Shown here: piece by piece, positions 1 through 8,454 of the stretch
How positions within the stretch are numbered: the first letter of the stretch is position 1
Layout of the letters: every line of letters begins with the position of its first letter
From: DTYU01 sp040756575
Lineage (GTDB): Bacteria; Bacillota; Desulfotomaculia; Desulfotomaculales; Ammonificaceae
Direction: 5' to 3'
Assembly: GCA_040756575.1 (NCBI GenBank)
Contig: JBFLYP010000001.1
Location: 260,831-324,830, forward strand
DNA length: 64,000 nucleotides
Notes under the pieces: model-generated
Databases searched by the model: none
Told to the model about the DNA's origin: nothing
The model's input: only the letters and a program-made list of their open reading frames with translations
Position numbers and translations under genes: made by a program

Positions 1-64
1 CGACACCAAGCGTTTCAACGATCTCCCTGCCCGGAATCATCTCTGTGGTGGTTACGATCACCAT
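1..64 (-). CDS. UPF0145 (YbjQ-type) protein, N-terminus only
   Basis: Reading leftwards from ATG at 64, the 21 codons before the window edge give MVIVTTTEMIPGREIVETLG, which matches the start of the small UPF0145/DUF74 heavy-metal-binding-domain family (typical start M-I-V-T-T-T-E-x-I-P-G). A strong ribosome site, GGAGGGG, sits 4 bases before the ATG. The gene runs off the left edge. It starts inside the 3' end of the upstream TtcA-like gene (50-base overlap), which suggests one transcript. The family's biochemical role is not established. Confidence 0.72.
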   Translation of the reverse strand, partial: MVIVTTTEMIPGREIVETLGV

Positions 65-848
65 TGACCCCTCCGTTAAGCCTTTCTTCTTCAATACTAA
101 CCAGACAGCACGGTTTACCCCGGCGCTGCCGCCATAGGTCCCTGAAGCTGACGTTTTCCAGTGCAGACCGGAAGCGGGCGCGAAACTCCGGATACCTCTC
201 TGTAATGCACCTGACAACATCTTTCATGCTCTCACGTTTCGTCTTCCCTGCGTAGGGGCAGGCGGCCGGTATCACCGGTATACCCTCCTGCACGGCGAGC
301 GCGGCAAGGGTTCGCTCCGGCAGGTAACTAAACGGTCTAATGAGGTAAAGCCCTATCCGGTCAAGATACACCGCCGGGCGAAAGGTCTTGATACTCCCCG
401 CGTACAGCAGATTCAGGAAAAAGGTTTCAATCGCATCATCAAGGTGGTGCCCCAGAGCGACCCGGTTGCAGCCTAACTCTTTCGCCCGCGAGTTCAGGAG
501 ACCCGCGCGCAGCTTTGAACAGAGGGAACAGGCGCTTTTTTCCTTCTTTTCGGCGATTATCTGTGCAATAGGGTACTTGACGGTATGCAGCGGTACTCCT
601 TTAGCCGCACAAAAGGCTTCAACCGGCGAGTAGTCGGTCGTTCCCCACCCGGCATCAACATAGACGGCCTTGAGAGAAAAAGAGAGGTGGGAGTAATCCC
701 GCAGGTAGGCCAACACATATAAAAGTGCCATACTGTCCTTTCCGCCGGAGACGCCGACCGCCACCTCGTCCCCGGGGGAAATCATTCCGTAGTCCTTGAT
801 AGCCCGCTTAACATCGGTTAAAAACCACTGTCTCCAACTCTTTTGCAC
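15..848 (-). CDS. TtcA-like PP-loop ATPase (tRNA thiolation family)
   Basis: 277 residues. The PP-loop SGGKDS lies near residue 34, followed by a CSLCSKLRAG motif near 107, GHHLDDAIET near 134 and a third cysteine in ACPYAG near 198. This is the pattern of TtcA-type enzymes: an ATP pyrophosphatase fold with three cysteines that bind a [4Fe-4S] cluster and thiolate C32 of tRNA. Firmicute homologues of this shape are often only loosely assigned, so the exact substrate is uncertain. The last 20 or so residues (G-G-V-N-G-D-R onward) read through the start of the next gene in another frame and look like a non-conserved tail. The gene opens a transcript; the region upstream is non-coding. Confidence 0.8.
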   Translation of the reverse strand: MQKSWRQWFLTDVKRAIKDYGMISPGDEVAVGVSGGKDSMALLYVLAYLRDYSHLSFSLKAVYVDAGWGTTDYSPVEAFCAAKGVPLHTVKYPIAQIIAEKKEKSACSLCSKLRAGLLNSRAKELGCNRVALGHHLDDAIETFFLNLLYAGSIKTFRPAVYLDRIGLYLIRPFSYLPERTLAALAVQEGIPVIPAACPYAGKTKRESMKDVVRCITERYPEFRARFRSALENVSFRDLWRQRRGKPCCLVSIEEERLNGGVNGDRNHHRDDSGQGDR

Positions 849-1223
849 GATCGACCTCGATAATTATTCTGTGGTTTTAGGATTATCTACTTTAGATCCT
901 TTTATGGAGAACAATCCATCCTTACAGTTCCGGATTGCGAAGATATTTCAAGAATCCAAGATAAATTCGCGTTGTCCACGGTTCTATTTTGTGAATTCCG
1001 GGTACTGAATTCTGAATAAGAACTTAACCCGGGTCTAAACAGTTAAATTATGCTCAACTTACATTCGTAAATCAAGTCCGGTTAATGACTATTTTGTTGA
1101 ACAATTTAAAGGATATAAGACGCTGAAGTAGAAATTTGTAACATTTACGTAGAGGGACCTTTTTCCTTCTGTATAAGCCTGAAGGAAACGGGAACTCTAA
1201 AATTCAGCACGGAGGTGTCTGCC
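849..1223. other. AT-rich intergenic region with a GAATTC-type short repeat
   Basis: This gap separates two divergent genes and must hold promoters for both, but I see no convincing -35/-10 pair. Around 990-1031 the word CTGAATT recurs with 7- and 14-bp spacing, bounded by an inverted pair CCGGGT (998-1003) / ACCCGG (1026-1031). It may be a degenerate member of the 7-bp-period repeat class found elsewhere in the window. Confidence 0.4.
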
Positions 1224-1514
1224 TTGACAAAGACAAAATGGGTTATGACAAAGGAAGAACTGGTCACTTTCCTCGAAAGTGTTCTGTCACAGGTTAAAGA
1301 AGGCAAATTAACAGTAGACGAAACAACGGTACAACTGCCGGATAAGGCCGAGGTGGAGATTGAGACCGAAGCGAAGAAGGGTAAGAAAGAGGTCGAATTG
1401 GAAATTAAATGGGAGGTTGAAGACAAGACTGCAGAAGAAGCCGAAAGCCCGGAAAAGCAAAACGGCGTAGAATCACAGGAATCAGAAGCAGGGAAAGAGT
1501 TTGCGGAGGAGTAG
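1224..1514 (+). CDS. amphi-Trp domain-like protein
   Basis: 96 residues from a TTG start at 1224, chosen because GGAGG at 1211-1215 lies 8 bases before it; an in-frame GTG at 1215 overlaps that ribosome site. The protein starts MTKTKWVMTKEELVTFLESV and continues into alternating acidic and hydrophobic strands ending in E-L-E-I-K-W-E-V. It then has a glutamate-rich, low-complexity tail (about residues 70-96). The helix-then-beta pattern with a terminal Trp fits the small amphi-Trp domain family, whose function is unknown. It is 75 bases before gap on the same strand. Family assignment is by eye and moderate. Confidence 0.62.
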   Translation: MTKTKWVMTKEELVTFLESVLSQVKEGKLTVDETTVQLPDKAEVEIETEAKKGKKEVELEIKWEVEDKTAEEAESPEKQNGVESQESEAGKEFAEE

Positions 1515-1588
1515 GTTTTTGTACGCGTTATTATCAGGGCCGCACTTTTTAGTTTTTCAGGACGCTGTGAGTTGAAAGGGGGATACTT

Positions 1589-2599
1589 ATGGCAGTCAAA
1601 GTCGGAATAAACGGGTTCGGGCGTATCGGGCGCAACTTTTTCCGGGCCGTCGCGGATCGTGAGGACATCCGCGTAGTAGCTATAAACGATCTCACCACCG
1701 CTTCCACGCTCGCCCACCTTTTAAAATACGATTCCGTCCATGGGAGGTTTAACGCCGATATCGACGCCGACGAGTGCATTATCCGGGTAAACGGCCGGGA
1801 AATCGCAGTTTTCTCAGAAAAGGACCCGGGTAACATCCCGTGGCGTCAAGTGGGGGTGGAAGTAGTCGTTGAGGCCACAGGGCGCTTCACTAATTACGAG
1901 GATGCGAAATGGCACCTTGAAGCGGGCGCCCGGAAAGTAGTGATCACCGCTCCCGCGACAATGCCGGAAGACGTTACCCTGATAATGGGTGTAAACGAGG
2001 ACTGGTATAAGCCTGAAAAACACGACATCGTCTCGTGCGGGTCCTGCACAACCAACTGCCTTGCCCCTATGGTCAAAGTGCTGCATAATAACCTCAGCAT
2101 CGTCCGCGGGGCTATGACCACGGTACATTCTTATACAAACGACCAGAATCTTTTGGACCTGCCTCACCGTGACCTGCGCCGCGCCCGCGCCGCCGGTCTT
2201 TCGATAATTCCTACAACGACAGGTGCTACGAAACTCGTCGGGCTTATCTTTCCCGAATTAAAGGGCAAGCTGACCGGCCTTGCGGTGCGGGTACCCACGC
2301 CGAACGTCTCGCTCACCGACCTGGTGGTAGAGGTCTCACGCCCCACCACTAAAGAAGAGGTAAACGAATTTTTCAGAGCGGCCGCCGAAGGACCATTGCG
2401 GGGAATAATGAAGTATTCCGATGAACCGCTCGTTTCCAGGGACTTCAACGGTGACCCGCACTCATGTATCATTGACGCTCTCTCTACAATCGTGATTGAC
2501 GGTAAAATGGTAAAAACGCTTGCGTGGTACGACAATGAATGGGGCTATTCCCAAAGGGTGGCCGACGTGATTGCCTACATGGCCGGACGGGAGCGTTAG
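1589..2599 (+). CDS. gap: glyceraldehyde-3-phosphate dehydrogenase, type I
   Basis: 336 residues, the normal length. The Rossmann motif GINGFGRIGRN is at 7-17, and an acidic residue in VVAINDLTT (Asp34) indicates NAD preference. The active-site loop SCTTNCLAP places the catalytic Cys at 153, with the phosphate-binding PTTTGATK and HRDLRRARAA segments further on. It interconverts glyceraldehyde 3-phosphate and 1,3-bisphosphoglycerate in the cytoplasm for glycolysis and gluconeogenesis. A purine-rich site (AAAGGGGG) lies 7 bases before the ATG. Downstream glycolytic genes (pgk, tpi), which often follow gap in Firmicutes, are absent here; a hairpin at 2742-2767 follows instead. Confidence 0.97.
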   Translation: MAVKVGINGFGRIGRNFFRAVADREDIRVVAINDLTTASTLAHLLKYDSVHGRFNADIDADECIIRVNGREIAVFSEKDPGNIPWRQVGVEVVVEATGRFTNYEDAKWHLEAGARKVVITAPATMPEDVTLIMGVNEDWYKPEKHDIVSCGSCTTNCLAPMVKVLHNNLSIVRGAMTTVHSYTNDQNLLDLPHRDLRRARAAGLSIIPTTTGATKLVGLIFPELKGKLTGLAVRVPTPNVSLTDLVVEVSRPTTKEEVNEFFRAAAEGPLRGIMKYSDEPLVSRDFNGDPHSCIIDALSTIVIDGKMVKTLAWYDNEWGYSQRVADVIAYMAGRER

Positions 2600-2741
2600 G
2601 TTAACAGGCCAAAGAAGGTCCGGGCGCAACCATACACTCGCAGAGGCGGCATGATAAGAAACCTTAGCATCTGCCCAGTATTCGGTGCAAAATCCGTCAT
2701 TTTGAGTAAGGTTGGAAGTCTTGATGGACCAACTTGAAGCA

Positions 2742-2767
2742 AGAACCTCCGTATCGCCGGAGGTTCT
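2742..2767. terminator. hairpin between convergent genes gap and sufB
   Basis: Perfect 10-bp inverted repeat AGAACCTCCG (2742-2751) / CGGAGGTTCT (2758-2767) with a 6-base loop, midway between two converging genes. T-tracts are weak on both sides, so termination is inferred from position. The rest of 2600-2940 shows no gene. Confidence 0.5.
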
Positions 2768-2940
2768 GCTTTAGATACCGATACCTCAAAGGGGCGAGCT
2801 TTAAGTTTGGAAACGAATGGCGCAAGGACAACCGTTTTCTGGAAGCCGGTTGGTTAAGTATGGTATTTGCCCCAAAACTTCAGCTTTCCCGGCAGCCGTT
2901 ATCGTTCTCTTGAGTTAGTGTTGCTTTATGCAGCGGTCTC

Positions 2941-4080
2941 TCAGATACCAAGCTCCGAATCGGCTATAGCCCGGTCTATCTCCGCCTGCAACACCTCAGG
3001 TAAGCCTTCGATGCGAACGTTCAAGAAACCCCGAACGATGGTCGCCGTAGCCTCTCCCTCATCAAGGCCGCGCGCCATGAGGTACTCAATCTCTTCCTCA
3101 GCCACTTTGCCCACCGCTGCTTCATGTGATAGCTCGACATTAGACACCCGCGCATCTAACTCCGGTACAGCATAAATCCGGCCTTGCTCGGACAGCATCA
3201 GGCCCCGGCATTCAAGGTGCCCGCGCACCCCTGGTATCTCACCGGCGATGTGCCCCCTGCTGACGATCTCGCCGCCGGTGGTAATGGCCCGGGAAATGAT
3301 CTCCGCTTTTGTTTTCGGCGCGCTCAGGTAGACACGTGAACCGGTGTCCATCACCGTACCGGGCGGTGCTATGAGTATGGTGTTGTAGCGGGCCACCGCC
3401 GATTCGCCCGCAAGGCGGGTGAAGGGGTTCATTTCCAGGCTCTTAACGCCGCTCAAGCACACAAAGTTGGATAAAAAGATCCCCCCGTCTTCTACAAGCG
3501 TGGCCCCCCGCGGGCGTACCACCACTTCTTTACCCCAGTTGTGAATCATTGTGAAACTCAGTTTTGCTCCTTTTTTGACGTAAGCTTCCGTGATTCCCAC
3601 GTGTAAACCCCGGTGTACCAAGGCTCCGGTCGCGCAACCGGTTATCACGTCAAGAGATGCCCCTTCTTCCACGAGAACCAGATTGTTAACCTCCTGAGCC
3701 AGGCCCTCCCTTCCGATGTAAAGGCTCGCCTGTACGGGATACCGAGCTTTAACCCCCGGCAAAACCCTGATGAAATAGCCGGTCGGCGGCCGCCCGTCTC
3801 GCCCACCTTCAAGAGGAATCAAACGGCCGAAATACTCACCGATCCAATCGTACTTTTCGACGGCCTCCTGAATGTTTAAAACCTCGACCCCTTCTTGAAC
3901 ACTCCGGCAGTGAACCACCGAATGGTCAAGCTGCATAAAGGTTCCGGCTCTTCCCTTACCGGTTACGTCTATACCTGTGTATAACAGGCGTTCCTTTTCC
4001 ATCGAAGGAAGCGTACTGAGATCGTCTATGTACGCGTGCGGCTCTGTCTCCTGGAGGAAGTTTTCCTTAATCTCAGGCAT
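2941..4080 (-). CDS. sufB: SufB/SufD-family Fe-S scaffold protein
   Basis: 379 residues, shorter than E. coli SufB (about 495). It shows the SufBD beta-helix core and the conserved C-terminal block ARVSNVELSHEAAVGKVAEE followed by E-I-E-Y-L-M-A-R-G-L. It is the only SufB/D-type protein here and directly follows sufC with an 8-base overlap. sufS, sufU and a second SufB/D gene are absent. That arrangement matches the minimal two-gene SUF (SMS-type) systems of archaea and anaerobic Firmicutes, in which SufB and SufC form the Fe-S assembly complex. Whether SufB or SufD is the better name cannot be settled by eye. Confidence 0.85.
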   Translation of the reverse strand: MPEIKENFLQETEPHAYIDDLSTLPSMEKERLLYTGIDVTGKGRAGTFMQLDHSVVHCRSVQEGVEVLNIQEAVEKYDWIGEYFGRLIPLEGGRDGRPPTGYFIRVLPGVKARYPVQASLYIGREGLAQEVNNLVLVEEGASLDVITGCATGALVHRGLHVGITEAYVKKGAKLSFTMIHNWGKEVVVRPRGATLVEDGGIFLSNFVCLSGVKSLEMNPFTRLAGESAVARYNTILIAPPGTVMDTGSRVYLSAPKTKAEIISRAITTGGEIVSRGHIAGEIPGVRGHLECRGLMLSEQGRIYAVPELDARVSNVELSHEAAVGKVAEEEIEYLMARGLDEGEATATIVRGFLNVRIEGLPEVLQAEIDRAIADSELGI

Positions 4081-4858
4081 CTGCGGTAACCCCCTTCATC
4101 TCTAAAAGGGCGCAGCGAATGCATTCACCGTACCCGACGCGTTTAATGCAGCCGAAAAGCTCCCGGGGGTTTCCGCTGCACGAAAGCATTCCCTTATACA
4201 GGACGTGGCCTACGTCGGCTTCGAGGTAGTTCAGGATGTACCCGGTATGGGTAATGATGAGGCCTGACTTGGTGCGGCCCCGGCGCACCTCACGGAGCGG
4301 CCGGTCATCCCACGGGACCACCTCTTTCTCCAAGAGGTGGTTGATTGCCTGGCCGATCAGCGCCATGTTCTCAAGGTCCACCCCTGATTCGGGCTCGTCC
4401 AGCAGGACAAGATCGGGATTCTGCGCCAAGAGCTGCAGCAGTTCCGAACGCTTGAGTTCCCCTCCCGAAAACCCGTGGTTGACCTCCCGGTCAAGAAATT
4501 CCTCCATGTTCAAACTGCCGGCAAGCGTGTCCGGTGTAATCTGGTTCCGGGAAGCTATCCGAATTATGTCGCGCAACATCACCCCACGGAGCGTGGGCGG
4601 CCGCTGGAATGCCATCCCGATTCCCATGGCTGCTCGTTCGTTTACCGGTAATCTGGTAATGTCTTTGCCCTGAAAGAGTATACGGCCGGCGGTCACCTTG
4701 TAGCGGGGAAAACCCATGATCGTCCCTAAGAGAGTGGTCTTGCCGGAACCGTTCGGACCGAAAAGCACATGAGTCTCCCCAGGTTTGATCTCTAAGTTTA
4801 TATCGGTCAGTACCTGGCGGTCGGCAACCGCCACATTAAGACCCTCCAACAGTAACAC
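4073..4858 (-). CDS. sufC: SufC Fe-S assembly ATPase with cysteine-rich tail
   Basis: 261 residues. Walker A GPNGSGKTT at about 34-42, ABC signature FSGGELKR, Walker B LVLLDEPESGVDLE, and the H-loop in LIITHTGYIL. It is the ATPase partner of SufB. The GTG start at 4858 has GGAGGAGGG 6 bases upstream; that ribosome site belongs to an interspersed repeat (R1, 4867-4909). The C-terminus extends past the usual SufC end with four cysteines (S-C-S-G, F-G-C-I-K, G-E-C-I-R-C), which could bind metal or a cluster (inference). It overlaps both sufB and the DUF89 gene, so the three are probably co-transcribed. Confidence 0.93.
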   Translation of the reverse strand: MLLLEGLNVAVADRQVLTDINLEIKPGETHVLFGPNGSGKTTLLGTIMGFPRYKVTAGRILFQGKDITRLPVNERAAMGIGMAFQRPPTLRGVMLRDIIRIASRNQITPDTLAGSLNMEEFLDREVNHGFSGGELKRSELLQLLAQNPDLVLLDEPESGVDLENMALIGQAINHLLEKEVVPWDDRPLREVRRGRTKSGLIITHTGYILNYLEADVGHVLYKGMLSCSGNPRELFGCIKRVGYGECIRCALLEMKGVTADA

Positions 4859-5741
4859 TGTTCACCCTCCTCCGAGCATGCGTTCTTCTTCCGTGGGGCG
4901 CAGCGATGAAAGCCGCAACAAAGCTGCCCTGCGGCACACCGAGTGCTGCGGCCACAGGGCGGCATTTAGCCTTCAGCAAGTGCATAACCCTGTCGTCCCT
5001 TGTTTCCGAAAAGGTCTCGTAATAACCCATTCCTTTGGCCAGGATCAGGTCTGCGCCGGAGTAAAGCGCCTTAAACTCGGGTGAAGCCGCCTCCATATCA
5101 AGACCGGGGGAGTCCGTCCCTGTGGTTTCCACGCGCTCAAAGGCTTCCTTCAACCCGCACGCCTCCAAATCCGCGAGGGTAAGGTCATTTTGCACCGGCC
5201 GCGCCTTAACCACATATATAACCTCCTCAACCGCCTCGGAAAGACGACGGTAAAGGGGAAGATCGAAGTGGCATTCGGCGGCATTGTCGGTCATAAACAG
5301 AATCCGCTGCGCGCTTTTTAACCGTTCGAGGAAGACCGGGATTTCGCTTACGGCAAACTTCACCGGACGCCTCATTTCCTCAGCTACCGTTTCCAAATCG
5401 CGGAAAAAGTCTACCGTATTACCCAAGGCGGCCAAACGGAAGAGACCATCCCAACCCCCGCCGGAGAAGCGTATCGCCTCATTGACAAGCCGCGCTGAGA
5501 GGGCGAGTTCGCGGTCTTTGACTTCGCGAAAAGGATCACAATTCCCGCAAAGATCCCTGATCGCACGCTGGGCGGCTGCAGCAATCATAGCAGGGATCCT
5601 CTCGAACGAAAACTCGGCTTTTAAAACTTTCCGGCCGGTTTCTATCGCTTGCTCCCGTAAACCCGGCTCATCCGTCGCCAGGGTGGCCGTAGTGATTATC
5701 AAACGCTCAAGACAACCGTAGCACTCCTGTACAGCCCGCAT
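4836..5741 (-). CDS. DUF89 / ARMT1-like damage-control phosphatase family protein
   Basis: 301 residues. The N-terminal M-R-A-V-Q-E-C-Y-G-C-L-E-R, the central ALGNTVDF, the metal-site segment MTDNAAECHFDLP and the late KGMGYYETFSE are characteristic of DUF89. This is a metal-dependent phosphatase family thought to remove damaged phospho-metabolites; the substrate here is unknown. After GVPQGSFVAAFI the last 30 or so residues are read from an interspersed repeat (R1, 4867-4909), so this tail (A-P-H-G-R-R-T-H-A-R-R) is probably not native. The gene overlaps sufC by 23 bases and follows mutS2. Confidence 0.82.
   Translation of the reverse strand: MRAVQECYGCLERLIITTATLATDEPGLREQAIETGRKVLKAEFSFERIPAMIAAAAQRAIRDLCGNCDPFREVKDRELALSARLVNEAIRFSGGGWDGLFRLAALGNTVDFFRDLETVAEEMRRPVKFAVSEIPVFLERLKSAQRILFMTDNAAECHFDLPLYRRLSEAVEEVIYVVKARPVQNDLTLADLEACGLKEAFERVETTGTDSPGLDMEAASPEFKALYSGADLILAKGMGYYETFSETRDDRVMHLLKAKCRPVAAALGVPQGSFVAAFIAAPHGRRTHARRRVNSVTVGGS
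4867..4909. repeat. R1 interspersed repeat, partial copy (inside DUF89 3' end)
   Basis: Contains GCGTTCTTCTTCCGTGGGGC and GCAGCGATGA, shared with copies at 8181, 30827, 31153, 37583 and, inverted, 54576. Only the first about 43 bases are present. On the minus strand its end supplies the GGAGGAG ribosome site of sufC, and its body encodes the tail of the DUF89 protein. Confidence 0.9.
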
Positions 5742-5792
5742 TTCCCCACCACGAATACTATTATAATTCTTTTACCCTACTGCGGTAAGCCC

Positions 5793-8123
5793 CTACTCAA
5801 GTTCCGCAACAGTCACACCGCCACCGCCTTCTCCCGGCCCTCCGGCACGATAGGATTTGACACGCGGGTGCCCTGAGAGATACTCCTTTACCGCTGTGCG
5901 CAACGCCCCGGTACCGTATCCGTGGATAATATCCACGCGGCCCAGTCCGGAAAGAAGCGCCGCATCAAGACGCTGCTCCAGCTCTTGAAGGGCTTCTTCC
6001 ACGCGCCGCCCCCGCAAATCCACGGTTGAACTCACCGGGCCGACGGTACCGGTAAAACGGACCCCACCAGCAAAGCGCCGGTTGGGAACCGGTTTCACCG
6101 ACGAGGAGGGGAGATCGACGCGGAAGGAACCAACCTGTACGCTGACCGTCCCTTCTCTCGGGATGTCAACCACAGTACCCTCCTGGCCGAACTGCAGCAC
6201 ATAAACGGTATCGCCAGGTTCCAGGGAAGCCGGGGTTTCTTTCGGGAAAGGTGAGCGTTCAGCGTAGCGTCCGCTCAACGAACGGAGGCGCTCTCTGGCC
6301 GCCTGCACCGCCATCTCTTGTTCTTTCCGCTCCTCACTCTTTATTCTCTCCCGGAGTTCATGGATTACCGCTTCTGCCTCACGCCGCGCCAGTAGCACCG
6401 CCGAGGCGGCACTTTCTCTCGCCTCCGCGAGAATTTGTTCTTTCTTTGATAAAAGCTGGTTGAGCCTGTTCTCGTACTCAGCCTTAAGCGAAGCGGCTTC
6501 ATCTCTCAACCGAGAAGCCTCGGCCGCTTCCGCCTCCGCTTTACGCCGCGCTCGTTCCATCTCGTTAGCCAGCTCATGCAACCGCCGCTCGTCCGGGCTT
6601 AAAAACTCCCTCGCACGCGCCGCTAACTCCGCGGGAAGGCCAAGCCCCCGGGCGATTTCGAAAGCGTTAGAACGCCCGGGCTGGCCGATAACCAAACGAA
6701 AGGTCGGCGACAAGGTTTCCGGATCAAAATCGACGGAAGCGTTTTCCACCCGGGGCCGTCCGGCGGCGAACTCCTTTAATTCCCCGCTGTGTGTGGTGGC
6801 GATGGTCTTGGTTGCACGCCGTTCAAGCTCCTCCAATATAGCACAGGCCAAGGCCGCCCCCTCCTTCGGGTCGGTCCCGGCGCCAAGTTCGTCAAGGAGT
6901 ACGAGAGACCGCCCACCGGCTTTTTCGAGGATACCCGTAATGTTTCTCATATGTGAGGAGAAGGTGCTCAGACTTTCTGTGACGCTCTGCTCATCACCTA
7001 TGTCCGCAAAAACCTCCTCAAAAACCCCGACCTCGCTGCCCTCTGCTACCGGCACCTCCAATCCGGACTGTACCATCAGGACGAAGAGGCCCACGGTTTT
7101 CAACGCGACGGTTTTACCCCCCGTGTTAGGCCCCGTTATGATCAGGATGTCAAAATCCTTCCCCAAGGCTACGTCTATCGGCACCGCCTTGGGGCCCAAA
7201 AGGGGGTGCCGCGCCTTTTTGAACTCCAGTCTGGGTTCGTTGAGAATAACCGGTGCCAACCCATCCAAAGCCGCGCTGTACCGCCCCTTTGCCATGGTAA
7301 AGTCGAGGCGGCCCAGTATTTCCGTTGAAATCAGGATCTCCTCGGCCACTGCCCCCACCGCGGCTGAAAGTTCGCCGAGTATCCGCTCGATCTCCCGCTG
7401 CTCAGCGGCCTTTAGCCGGCGGATTTCGTTCCCCTTACCGACCACAGCCATTGGTTCGATAAACAGAGTGGCACCGCTTGCCGATTGGTCATGGACCAAG
7501 CCGTCAACCTTTTCCCGGTATTCAATCTTTACCGGAAGAACGTAGCGTCCCTCGCGTATGGTAACAAGCGGCTCCTGGAGCCACTTTTGCCATGCCGGCG
7601 AACGAAGATAGTATTCGAGGGTCTCTTTGATTTCTCCCCTCAGACGTTCGGTTCGCCGCCGGATTTCAGTAAGCCTCGGAGATGCTGCATCGGCTACTTC
7701 ATCCGGGGGGCGGATGCACTTCTTCAACCGCTCTTCGAGCTCCCGAAAGGGAGTCAGGCGGTCGGAAATCTCCCTGAGCAGCGGGTAGCTGCCCCCGCGC
7801 TCTTTGAAAAAGGCCTTTACGCGGCGAATTACGGCAAGTGTCTCGGCAATCTTCTGCAATTCACGCGCTTCAAGGACGCCTCCCTGAAGCACACGCTTGA
7901 GCTCGTTGCGGATATCGTACCAGCCGCTAAGGCCAAAACCGGGTTCGCGGCGGAGAACCTCCCGCGCCTCGGCGGTTTGCGCAAGCCTGAGCTTTACGGC
8001 GGCAATATCCGTTACAGGGCGGAGGTGGAGCGCCAACTCGCGACCGATGCTGCTTTCCGCATACCCGGCAAGGCGGTCGAGAATCATATCGAACTCAAGC
8101 CGCCGCAGCACTCGTTCGTCCAA
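5793..8123 (-). CDS. mutS2: MutS2 endonuclease / ribosome-rescue ATPase
   Basis: 776 residues, normal length. The MutS-type ATPase has Walker A GPNTGGKT near 334, then ADIGDEQSVTESLSTFSSHM and LVLLDELGAGTDPKEG. A long Ala/Glu/Arg-rich coiled coil covers about 510-620. The C-terminal Smr nuclease domain starts at V-D-L-R-G-R-R-V-E-E-A and includes IIHGYGTGALR. MutS2 proteins suppress homologous recombination in some bacteria and split collided ribosomes in Bacillus. The start is TTG at 8123, with only a weak ribosome site. The C-terminal end is glycine-rich (G-G-P-G-E-G-G-G-G). Confidence 0.95.
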   Translation of the reverse strand: MDERVLRRLEFDMILDRLAGYAESSIGRELALHLRPVTDIAAVKLRLAQTAEAREVLRREPGFGLSGWYDIRNELKRVLQGGVLEARELQKIAETLAVIRRVKAFFKERGGSYPLLREISDRLTPFRELEERLKKCIRPPDEVADAASPRLTEIRRRTERLRGEIKETLEYYLRSPAWQKWLQEPLVTIREGRYVLPVKIEYREKVDGLVHDQSASGATLFIEPMAVVGKGNEIRRLKAAEQREIERILGELSAAVGAVAEEILISTEILGRLDFTMAKGRYSAALDGLAPVILNEPRLEFKKARHPLLGPKAVPIDVALGKDFDILIITGPNTGGKTVALKTVGLFVLMVQSGLEVPVAEGSEVGVFEEVFADIGDEQSVTESLSTFSSHMRNITGILEKAGGRSLVLLDELGAGTDPKEGAALACAILEELERRATKTIATTHSGELKEFAAGRPRVENASVDFDPETLSPTFRLVIGQPGRSNAFEIARGLGLPAELAARAREFLSPDERRLHELANEMERARRKAEAEAAEASRLRDEAASLKAEYENRLNQLLSKKEQILAEARESAASAVLLARREAEAVIHELRERIKSEERKEQEMAVQAARERLRSLSGRYAERSPFPKETPASLEPGDTVYVLQFGQEGTVVDIPREGTVSVQVGSFRVDLPSSSVKPVPNRRFAGGVRFTGTVGPVSSTVDLRGRRVEEALQELEQRLDAALLSGLGRVDIIHGYGTGALRTAVKEYLSGHPRVKSYRAGGPGEGGGGVTVAELE

Positions 8124-8180
8124 TATTTAAACCACTCCCGAACTTATCCTTTATCCGTCGAACCCCGACCGGGTCACTTC

Positions 8181-8454
8181 CCTGAAAATGCGTTCTTCTT
8201 CCGTGGGGCGCAGCGATGAGCTTCGCATTACTGCGAACCGAGAGGTGGGATGTGGGAGGTTAGAGGTGAGATTTCTCTTAAATTCGCATAGCGAATTTCT
8301 ACCAGAATCCCGCTTCCAACCTCGCACCTCTCACTTCCCAATTGCTCCTCCTCGTCGCGTTCCGTTAATGTTACTCTTCTGCATCTAAGTAATCAGCTTA
8401 CAGGTCTATTCGCCCTGTTTTATCCTTCGTGGTGCCGCTTGATAGCGGCATGGG
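8181..8454. repeat. R1 interspersed repeat, full copy with internal heptad hairpin
   Basis: The left part has GCGTTCTTCTTCCGTGGGGC and ends in GCATTACTGCG. The right part has GTTACTCTTCTGCATCTAAG and ends in a small hairpin TGCCGC-TTGATA-GCGGCA (8439-8456 area). A 7-bp-period hairpin (8241-8343) sits between the halves. The right end overlaps the 3' end of the U32 gene and encodes its last residues. The same right end is present at 31327-31358, far from any U32 gene. Confidence 0.9.
8241..8343. repeat. heptad-repeat hairpin H1 (word GAGGTGR)
   Basis: Left arm 8241-8273 repeats variants of GAGGTGG every 7 bp. The right arm 8306-8343 is the inverted counterpart, repeating TCYCACT-like words every 7 bp. 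Between them lies a perfect central hairpin AAATTCGC (8280-8287) / GCGAATTT (8291-8298) with a 3-base loop. Confidence 0.85.

Noticed and set aside
4785..5084. Plus-strand ORF containing M-R-S-S-S-V-G-R-S-D-E, also seen near 8188 and inverted near 54474
   Set aside because: The recurring peptide is the translation of repeat R1. Frames outside the repeat differ completely and lie antisense to real genes or in gaps, so it is not a protein family.
6460..7545. 361-codon plus-strand ORF opposite mutS2
   Set aside because: Serine/arginine-rich shadow of a high-GC coding region, no ribosome site, and the minus strand encodes a clear MutS2.
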